From the NCBI RefSeq assembly GCF_003289965.1, contig NZ_QMBQ01000003.1, positions 742,689 to 806,688 on the forward strand: 64,000 nt of DNA, given 5' to 3'. Made by a program: the position numbers and the translations under genes. The notes under the pieces were generated by a model. It was not told where the DNA came from. It did no database searches and was given only the letters and a program-made list of their open reading frames with translations. The stretch comes from Mesorhizobium atlanticum. Its GTDB lineage: Bacteria > Pseudomonadota > Alphaproteobacteria > Rhizobiales > Rhizobiaceae. The stretch's first letter is position 1; every line of letters starts with the position of its first letter. Below, piece after piece: positions 58,742 through 64,000 of this stretch.

Positions 58742-59410
58742 TCAAGCCGCGAGGCCGAGCGCGCTTTCGAACAGCGCGCGGCCGTCATTGCCACCGTGCG
58801 CCGCCTCGATCAGATTTTCGGGATGCGGCATCAGGCCGAGCACGTTGCCCTTGTCGTTGACGATGCCGGCGATGTCGTTGATCGAGCCGTTGGGATTGGT
58901 GCCCTCGGCGTAGCGGAACACGACCTGGCCCTCGCCTTCTAGCCGGGCGAGCGTCTCAGCGTCGGCGAAGTAGTTGCCGTCATGATGCGCCACGGGTGAG
59001 CGGATGATCTGTCCGGGCCGGTAGCGGCGCGTGAACATGGTGTTGGCGTTGGCGATCTCGAGCTTGACCTGCCGGCAGACGAATTTCAGCGAGGCATTGC
59101 GCATCAAGGCGCCGGGCAGCAGTCCCGCCTCGACCAGGATCTGGAAGCCGTTGCAGACGCCGATGACGGTGACGCCCTTGGCGGCCTTTTCGGCCACCGC
59201 CCGCATCACCGGCATGCGCGCCGCGATCGCGCCGCAACGCAGATAGTCGCCGAAGGAGAAGCCGCCGGGGATGGCGATCAGGTCGACAGCGGGGATTTCG
59301 GTGTCGGTCTGCCACACCGTCGCCGGCGCCTGGCCGGAAATCTTGGTCAGCGCCGCGATCATGTCGCGGTCACGGTTGAGGCCAGGCAGGAGGACAACGG
59401 CTGATTTCAT
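58742..59410 (-). CDS. purQ: FGAM synthase glutaminase subunit PurQ
   Basis: A 222-residue class I glutamine amidotransferase that supplies ammonia to PurL. The nucleophile C86 lies in GVCNGFQIL and the His-Glu pair in [10 protein letters not shown] near 194-203. It starts two bases after the purS stop, as expected for this complex. Confidence 0.97.
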   Translation of the reverse strand: MKSAVVLLPGLNRDRDMIAALTKISGQAPATVWQTDTEIPAVDLIAIPGGFSFGDYLRCGAIAARMPVMRAVAEKAAKGVTVIGVCNGFQILVEAGLLPGALMRNASLKFVCRQVKLEIANANTMFTRRYRPGQIIRSPVAHHDGNYFADAETLARLEGEGQVVFRYAEGTNPNGSINDIAGIVNDKGNVLGLMPHPENLIEAAHGGNDGRALFESALGLAA

Positions 59411-59412
59411 TG

Positions 59413-59652
59413 TCAGGCAATCTCCACCGCGTAATTCTCAATCACCGTGTTCGCCAAGAGCTTGTCGCACATGGCCTTGAGATCGGCTTCGGCCTTGGCC
59501 TTGTCGGTTCCGGTGAGCTCGATGTCGAACACCTTGCCCTGGCGAACCTGGCCGACACCGTCGAAGCCCAGTCCAGAGAGCGCATGCTCGATCGCCTTGC
59601 CCTGCGGGTCGAGGACGCCGTTCTTGAGGGTCACGGTGATGCGGGCTTTCAT
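59413..59652 (-). CDS. purS: FGAM synthase subunit PurS
   Basis: A 79-residue small subunit that bridges PurL and PurQ. The sequence [20 protein letters not shown] and [18 protein letters not shown] is typical and length is exact. Order purC-purS-purQ with tight spacing indicates one transcript. Confidence 0.96.
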   Translation of the reverse strand: MKARITVTLKNGVLDPQGKAIEHALSGLGFDGVGQVRQGKVFDIELTGTDKAKAEADLKAMCDKLLANTVIENYAVEIA

Positions 59653-59713
59653 CGATACTCCTAAGTGATGGATCAGGCGGTGGACCTGCCGTTATCCGGC
59701 AGGCCCGTCGGTA

Positions 59714-60508
59714 CTAGTGCTTCAGGCCCTTGGGCGCGTCCGAAGAGGCGACGAGGACCGGACCTGTCGGGCGCGGCGGCTCGTTTTCGTTGATGATGCC
59801 GAGACGGCGGGCGACTTCCTGATACGCCTCGACCAGGCCGCCCATGTCGCGGCGGAAGCGGTCCTTGTCGAGCTTGTCCTGGGTGGCGACATCCCACAGC
59901 CGGCAGGAATCCGGCGAGATCTCGTCGGCGACGACGATGCGCATCATGTCGCCCTCGAACAGGCGGCCGCATTCGATCTTGAAGTCGACAAGCTGGATGC
60001 CGACGCCGAGGAACAGGCCGGAAAGGAAGTCGTTGACGCGGATGGCCAAGGCCATGATGTCGTCGATCTCCTGGGGGCTCGCCCAGCCGAAGGCGGTGAT
60101 GTGCTCTTCCGACACCATCGGATCGTCGAGCGCATCGGCCTTGTAGTAGAATTCGATGATCGAGCGCGGCAGCACCGTGCCTTCCTCGATGCCGAGGCGC
60201 TTGGACAACGAGCCGGCGGCGACATTGCGCACGACGACCTCGAGCGGGATGATCTCGACTTCCTTGATCAACTGCTCGCGCATGTTGAGCCGGCGGATGA
60301 AGTGGGTCGGGATGCCCATGCGGTTCAAGTGATTGAAGATGTGCTCGGAAATGCGGTTGTTGAGCACGCCCTTGCCATCGACCACTTCATGTTTCTTCTT
60401 GTTGAAGGCGGTGGCGTCGTCCTTGAAAAACTGGATCAGCGTGCCCGGCTCAGGTCCCTCATAGAGGATCTTGGCCTTGCCTTCGTAAATGCGGCGGCGA
60501 TTTTTCAT
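59714..60508 (-). CDS. purC: SAICAR synthetase PurC
   Basis: A 264-residue enzyme of purine synthesis that condenses CAIR with aspartate. Conserved blocks are [31 protein letters not shown] and DFKIECGR with [11 protein letters not shown]. The alphaproteobacterial form with a C-terminal extension ends in APKGLKH. First gene of purC-purS-purQ. The 275 bases upstream contain no gene and a weak inverted patch only. Confidence 0.97.
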   Translation of the reverse strand: MKNRRRIYEGKAKILYEGPEPGTLIQFFKDDATAFNKKKHEVVDGKGVLNNRISEHIFNHLNRMGIPTHFIRRLNMREQLIKEVEIIPLEVVVRNVAAGSLSKRLGIEEGTVLPRSIIEFYYKADALDDPMVSEEHITAFGWASPQEIDDIMALAIRVNDFLSGLFLGVGIQLVDFKIECGRLFEGDMMRIVVADEISPDSCRLWDVATQDKLDKDRFRRDMGGLVEAYQEVARRLGIINENEPPRPTGPVLVASSDAPKGLKH

Positions 60509-60783
60509 TTGATTTTTTCTCTGGGTCTGCGGGCAGGCGGCAAGTGACCGGTTCCTGTCCGTCTGCCTAAATTAGTATGGCGACGGTGGCGTTCAATGCC
60601 GGTGTTATCGCAATCGCCTGGTTTGCTCAATCGTCAAATCCGGCGAATCAACCGCTTTCGGGACTGAAATGCCGCAGCGCAGCATGCCACGAAGTATATT
60701 GACCGGGTCGCGGCCTTTTGATTTGTGCTTGCCCATCACACATATTCACCGCGAACGCGAATCGGATTGATCGGAGGGACGTC

Positions 60784-61104
60784 ATGAGCAGCATGAAAGA
60801 CCGCGAAGAGGGCTTTGAGCGCAAATTCGTCTTCGACGAGGAACTTCGCTTCAAGGCCGCGGCGCGACGCAACAAGGCGCTTGGCCTGTGGGCCGCCGAG
60901 AAGCTGGGCAAATCCGGCGCCGATGCCGAGGCCTATGCCAAGGAAGTGGTGGTCTCCGATATCGAGGAGGCGGGCGATCACGATGTCTTCCGCAAGATTC
61001 GCAAGGATTTCGATGCCGCCGGCGTCAACCAGTCCGACCATCAGATCCGCCGCACCATGGACGAGTTGATGGCCCAGGCGATCGAGGAGATCAAGAATGC
61101 CTGA
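60784..61104 (+). CDS. ATP synthase zeta subunit (DUF1476 F1-ATPase inhibitor)
   Basis: A 106-residue cytoplasmic protein. FVFDEELRFKAAARRNKALGLWAAEKLG and YAKEVVVSDIEEAGDHDVFRKI match the zeta subunit that inhibits the F1FO ATPase in alphaproteobacteria by wedging its N-terminal helix into F1. GGAGGG lies before ATG 60784. The gene ends in a strong terminator and is monocistronic. Confidence 0.94.
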   Translation: MSSMKDREEGFERKFVFDEELRFKAAARRNKALGLWAAEKLGKSGADAEAYAKEVVVSDIEEAGDHDVFRKIRKDFDAAGVNQSDHQIRRTMDELMAQAIEEIKNA

Positions 61105-61129
61105 GGCCGGGCTCTAGCTGGACCAATCG

Positions 61130-61157
61130 ACCGCCCGGCCAAACCGGGCGGTTTTTC
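61130..61157 (+). terminator. Rho-independent terminator of the zeta-subunit gene
   Basis: ACCGCCCGG (61130-61138) pairs with CCGGGCGGT (61144-61152) around CCAAA and is followed by TTTTC. Confidence 0.92.
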
Positions 61158-61213
61158 TTTGCCTTTACGTCGTTTCCGGCCAAAACTGCGGATTGTTAAC
61201 AAGGAAAGTTCCA

Positions 61214-61987
61214 ATGTCGCTCAAGTCCCGCCTGGCCGCCGACGAAACACTGTTCACAGCCTGGTCCGGAGTGCCGGACGCGCTGACGGTGGAAATCATC
61301 GCCAAGCAGGGTTTTGACGCCGTCACCCTCGACATGCAGCATGGCGGCCATCACGAGGACAGCGTGCTGCGCGGCCTGGTGCCGGTGCTGGCTGCCAACA
61401 AGCCGGCGCTGGTGCGCATTCCGGTCGGGCGCTTCGACATGGCAAGCCGCGCGCTCGATTTCGGCGCCGAAGCAGTGATCGCGCCGATGGTGAACTCGGT
61501 GGCCGACGCGAGGCAGTTCGCCGCCGCGATGAAATATCCGCCGCTGGGTGAGCGCTCCTGGGGTCCGACCTACGCGTTTCCGCGCCACGGCAAGGGCGAT
61601 CACGCCGAATGGCTGCGCGACTCGAACCAGCGCACCATGGCCTTCGCGATGGTCGAGACGCGGGCGGCGTTCGAGGCGCTCGACGGCATCCTCGATACGC
61701 CCGGCATCGACGGCATCTTCGTCGGTCCGTCGGATTTCTCGATCGCCTGGTCGAACGGAACGACGGTCAATTCGACACTGGAAAGCATGATGGAGACGGT
61801 CGCTTCGATCGCCGAGCGGACGCGCAAGGCCGGAAAGCATGCGGCGATCTACGTCATCGAGCCGGCGGTCGCCGGCCGGGTCGTGTCGATGGGCTATAGG
61901 CTGCTGGCCATGGGCTCGGACCACACGCTGATCTCGCTTGGCGCAAAAACCTTGTTGAAGAGCATGCGCGATTCTATCGGCTCTTGA
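61214..61987 (+). CDS. HpcH/HpaI family class II aldolase
   Basis: A 257-residue metal-dependent aldolase of the 2-oxo-3-deoxy-acid group. Conserved segments are LDMQHGGHHEDS, the metal-site region DFGAEAVIAPMVNSV, and GIDGIFVGPSDFSIA. Relatives cleave 2,4-dihydroxyhept-2-enedioate or sugar-derived 2-oxoacids to pyruvate and an aldehyde. AGGAAAG precedes the ATG. It converges with the hydrolase gene, nine bases apart. Confidence 0.9.
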   Translation: MSLKSRLAADETLFTAWSGVPDALTVEIIAKQGFDAVTLDMQHGGHHEDSVLRGLVPVLAANKPALVRIPVGRFDMASRALDFGAEAVIAPMVNSVADARQFAAAMKYPPLGERSWGPTYAFPRHGKGDHAEWLRDSNQRTMAFAMVETRAAFEALDGILDTPGIDGIFVGPSDFSIAWSNGTTVNSTLESMMETVASIAERTRKAGKHAAIYVIEPAVAGRVVSMGYRLLAMGSDHTLISLGAKTLLKSMRDSIGS

Positions 61988-61995
61988 GGTCGGCC

Positions 61996-62553
61996 TTAGG
62001 GCTGCTTCAGTTCCGTCAGGAATTTGGCGAAAGTCATCGACCCCTCCGGCCACGGGCCGAAGCCGGCGTCCTGGTTGAGGTGGCCGGCCTCGCCGGCGTC
62101 GATGAAGAGTGATCCCCAGGCGGCGGCGATATCCTCGGCGATCTCGAAGGCGCAGAACGGGTCGTTGCGGCTGGCGATCACGATCGACGGGAAGGGCAGG
62201 GGATCGCGCGAATAGGGGCCGAAGGTCATCAGGTGCCTCGGCCTGATTTCCGGATTGGCGACATCGGGCGGAGCGACGAAGAAGGCGCCGGCGACCGGCT
62301 TCCTGAATTGCGGGATGGCCTGCACCGCCGCCGCAACGCCCAGCGAATGCGCAACGAGCACCACCGGCCGCTCGGCCTCGTTGACGGCGTTCGCCACGCT
62401 CGCCGTCCAATCCTCGCGCACGGGCTTCGTCCATTCCGCCTGCTCGACCCGGCGCGCCGTCGACAGTTTTGACTGCCAGCGGGTCTGCCAGTGCTCGGGA
62501 CCGGAATTGGTGTAGCCCGGCACGATCAGGATATCTGCGTCTTTGACTTTCAT
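61996..62553 (-). CDS. RBBP9/YdeN family alpha/beta hydrolase
   Basis: A 185-residue small serine hydrolase. The nucleophile elbow is A-H-S-L-G in VVLVAHSLGVAAAV, with N-terminal ILIVPGYTNSGPEHWQ and C-terminal DAGEAGHLNQDAGFG, which carries the triad histidine. Substrate unknown. Overlaps none of its neighbours. Confidence 0.9.
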   Translation of the reverse strand: MKVKDADILIVPGYTNSGPEHWQTRWQSKLSTARRVEQAEWTKPVREDWTASVANAVNEAERPVVLVAHSLGVAAAVQAIPQFRKPVAGAFFVAPPDVANPEIRPRHLMTFGPYSRDPLPFPSIVIASRNDPFCAFEIAEDIAAAWGSLFIDAGEAGHLNQDAGFGPWPEGSMTFAKFLTELKQP

Positions 62554-62611
62554 CGCGCCGATGTAGCGAGCGGCCTTCGCGCCTGCAACCCTGTCGCCAA
62601 AATCGGTGCGA

Positions 62612-62623
62612 TCACAATTGTGA
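62612..62623. promoter_or_regulatory. Perfect 12-base palindrome in a divergent promoter region
   Basis: TCACAATTGTGA is a perfect palindrome in the 192-bp region between the divergent hydrolase and VOC genes. AT-rich flanks and a nearby TTGTTCGACTCTTG suggest a regulated promoter, for example by a MarR- or GntR-type factor; the regulator is unknown. Confidence 0.35.
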
Positions 62624-62745
62624 ACAACTTGTTCGACTCTTGCCCTCTTGTGTGAACGATCGCAATCGACGATTTGAAGGGGAACAAGAGCCGGCGGCCT
62701 GCAAATCTCATTTCAGAAAGAGGCGCCGCCCGAACGGAGAGTTTG

Positions 62746-63558
62746 ATGAGCGAACTGCCTTTTGCCGCGACCACCCCGGTCAGCGTGTCGCGTGTCGGGC
62801 TGAAGGCGCGCGACGCCGAGAGCCTGGCCGCCTATTACCGCACCGTCGTCGGCCTGCAGGAACTGAGCCGCGCCGACGGGGCAATCACGCTTGGCGCCGC
62901 CAACCGGCCGTTGCTGGTGCTTGAGCAGGATTCTTCGGCCAAGCCCGACGATCCGCGCAGCGCCGGCCTCTTCCATACCGCGTTCCTCCTGCCGTCACGC
63001 GCCGATCTCGGCCGCTGGATCAGCCACGCCGCCGCCAACCGCATCGGCATCGAAGGCGCCTCCGACCACTTGGTCAGCGAGGCGCTGTACCTGACCGATC
63101 CGGAAGGCAACGGCATCGAGATTTATGCCGACCGCAGTCCGCAGGATTGGAAATGGAACGGCGACAGAATAGCCATGGCGACCGAGCGGCTTAACCTGCC
63201 GGCGGTTGTCGGCAGCGTGCCGGCGGGCGACGCCGGTTGGCAGGGCGCGCCGGAAAACACCATCGTCGGTCATGTCCATCTGCGCGTCGGCCGGCCGGAA
63301 GATGCCGAAGCCTGGTGGCATGACCAGTTCGGCTTCGACACCGTCGCCAAATATGGCGGCCAGGCGGTATTCTTGTCGTCCGGCCATTACCACCACCATA
63401 TCGGCGCCAATGCCTGGCAGAGCGCGGGCGCCGGCCGCCGCGATCCATCCCGCGCGGGCCTCGCCTGGGTCGAGATGCGCTCGGACAATGTGAAGGCGGA
63501 GGAGAGCCGTGAAGATCCGTGGGGCACGGTGATCAAGACCGTGCCGGGGAAGGCTTGA
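62746..63558 (+). CDS. Two-domain VOC protein, CatE-like (catechol-2,3-dioxygenase type)
   Basis: A 270-residue protein with two glyoxalase/dioxygenase modules: residues about 12-130 (SRVGLKARDAESLAAYYRTV, LYLTDPEGNGIEIYAD) and about 170-260 (VGHVHLRVGRPEDAEAWW, FLSSGHYHHHIGANAW). The layout matches CatE-like ring-cleaving or YwbC-type proteins. GGAGA lies before ATG 62746. The substrate is unknown. A CCCCTCA-type repeat begins 23 bases after the stop. Confidence 0.88.
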   Translation: MSELPFAATTPVSVSRVGLKARDAESLAAYYRTVVGLQELSRADGAITLGAANRPLLVLEQDSSAKPDDPRSAGLFHTAFLLPSRADLGRWISHAAANRIGIEGASDHLVSEALYLTDPEGNGIEIYADRSPQDWKWNGDRIAMATERLNLPAVVGSVPAGDAGWQGAPENTIVGHVHLRVGRPEDAEAWWHDQFGFDTVAKYGGQAVFLSSGHYHHHIGANAWQSAGAGRRDPSRAGLAWVEMRSDNVKAEESREDPWGTVIKTVPGKA

Positions 63559-63580
63559 GCCGGCGTCGGTGACAGCGTTT

Positions 63581-63703
63581 TTCTCCCCGTCACTATACGG
63601 GGAGAAATGCCCGGCAGGGCAGCGCCAAGTTTTCGAGATTGTCCCAACCTAGAAGGGGGTGATAGTTGCCGATGTTGGCGCTGCCCCTCATCCGCCCTTC
63701 GGG
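63581..63703. repeat. CCCCTCA-type element, cut short by an insertion sequence
   Basis: The left half is intact: TTCTCCCCGT pairs with ACGGGGAGAA, then GCCCGGCAGGGC, then matched GGCGCTGCCCCTCATCCGCCC on the right. Other copies continue with a second TTCTCCCC stem, but here TGTCCAGGGG follows at 63704, the presumed end of the IS481-like element. Confidence 0.8.
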
Positions 63704-64000
63704 TGTCCAGGGGATAGATGGGTAACACTTTGAACCGGATACATAGGTAACAGTTTTCTCCCCCTATGATGCGGTCGCCGCAGCGCCAAGCGGTCGTCTT
63801 GGCGCGGCGCTGCGGCGAACCAGTTTCATGTGCTTCTCATCGATGAAGCCGAGCGGATGGGTGTGGAAGCGCATCGTCCACTCGCCATCCTCGGTCTCTT
63901 CAATGGCAATCGGTTCGCCGGCCAACGTGGCCGAGACATAGATCTCGGTGCCCCGCCATTTGACGGCGCCGTTCTGGCGCACGCCGCGCACCGCTGCCTC
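63704..64000. mobile_element. End of an IS481-family-like insertion sequence (continues past window)
   Basis: From TGTCCAGGGG at 63704 the DNA has repeated GGTAACA motifs (GGGTAACACTTT and AGGTAACAGTTTT) like transposase-binding ends, then the 3' end of a transposase gene. The left end is taken from the break in the CCCCTCA-type repeat. The other end and any target duplication lie outside the window. Confidence 0.65.
63764..64000 (-). CDS. C-terminal part of an IS481-like transposase (partial)
   Basis: The minus strand encodes at least 75 residues: VRQNGAVKWRGTEIYVSATL, GEPIAIEETEDGEWTMRFHT and HPLGFIDEKHMKLVRR. The pattern of a strand-rich tail after the DDE catalytic core matches the C-terminal domain of IS481/IS3-like integrases as I recall them. 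The frame is open to the window edge. The catalytic DDE residues would lie beyond the window. Confidence 0.65.
   Translation of the reverse strand, partial: EAAVRGVRQNGAVKWRGTEIYVSATLAGEPIAIEETEDGEWTMRFHTHPLGFIDEKHMKLVRRSAAPRRPLGAAATAS

Noticed and set aside
60509..60783. Riboswitch or structured leader upstream of purC
   Set aside because: Only an imperfect GGCAGACGG/CCGCCTGCC pairing is visible; no conserved aptamer core was recognised.

Overview
The window looks like chromosomal DNA of a Rhizobiales alphaproteobacterium, most likely Mesorhizobium. Support comes from the high G+C content, twin-arginine-exported solute-binding proteins, a purL with separate purS/purQ, the DUF1476 zeta ATPase inhibitor, an eight-component SUF locus with two cysteine desulfurases, and abundant palindromic intergenic elements of rhizobial style. 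Genus assignment is inference; no rRNA or symbiosis gene is present.

Layout. 1-4.7 kb: sugar uptake and use (binding protein and start of a permease on the minus strand; divergent ATPase, FucU/RbsD mutarotase and ribokinase) around a LacI-type operator. 4.7-6.4 kb: a lasso-leader-like microORF, a composite hairpin repeat, tRNA-Asp, tRNA-Val and a secreted protein with a duplicated cysteine-rich domain. 6.5-14.4 kb: a six-gene minus-strand operon (FAD-linked 2-hydroxyacid dehydrogenase, GntR/FCD regulator, VOC protein, NMT1-type ABC importer) divergent from an ectoine-hydrolase-like M24 gene and an M20 amidohydrolase, a plausible undescribed catabolic locus. 14.4-24.8 kb: M23 endopeptidase, one-cysteine Bcp, a large AsmA/DUF3971 protein, tyrS, a GT39-PAP2 pair and an alpha/beta hydrolase. 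24.9-32.8 kb: the SUF iron-sulfur operon, headed by an Irr-type (ICE) box and containing two small membrane-protein genes between sufB and sufC. 33-36 kb: GFA, TfoX-like and pseudouridine catabolism (psuK-psuG). 36.2-44.2 kb: recA with SOS operator, alaS, GST, icd, trmJ. 44.4-52.7 kb: murI, an RNB nuclease, rpsD, ttcA, an inositol-phosphatase-like gene, a Bcr/CflA exporter, grxD and bolA. 53.3-60.5 kb: purL, a MocR regulator divergent from a DUF1127 gene, then purC-purS-purQ followed by two envelope genes. 60.7-64 kb: zeta subunit, HpcH/HpaI aldolase, RBBP9-like hydrolase, a two-domain VOC protein and the end of an IS481-like element.

The most striking non-gene signal is a family of at least ten intergenic hairpins (3.2 to 57.6 kb) that keep the loop pattern GTG-N4/5-CGG and a 3' bulge. 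Their outer arms come in four unrelated sequences and their inner stems in three, yet each pairs with itself, so the structure appears to be conserved while the stem sequence is replaced. A second class, bounded by CCCCTCA/TGAGGGG ends, occurs four times and one copy is interrupted by the IS481-like element. Other items of note are the orphan lasso-leader-like microORF at 4.75 kb, a perfect 18-bp inverted repeat covering a start codon at 53.3 kb, and the near-perfect ICE box before the SUF operon. Starts were chosen from Shine-Dalgarno spacing and family length; no searches could be run.
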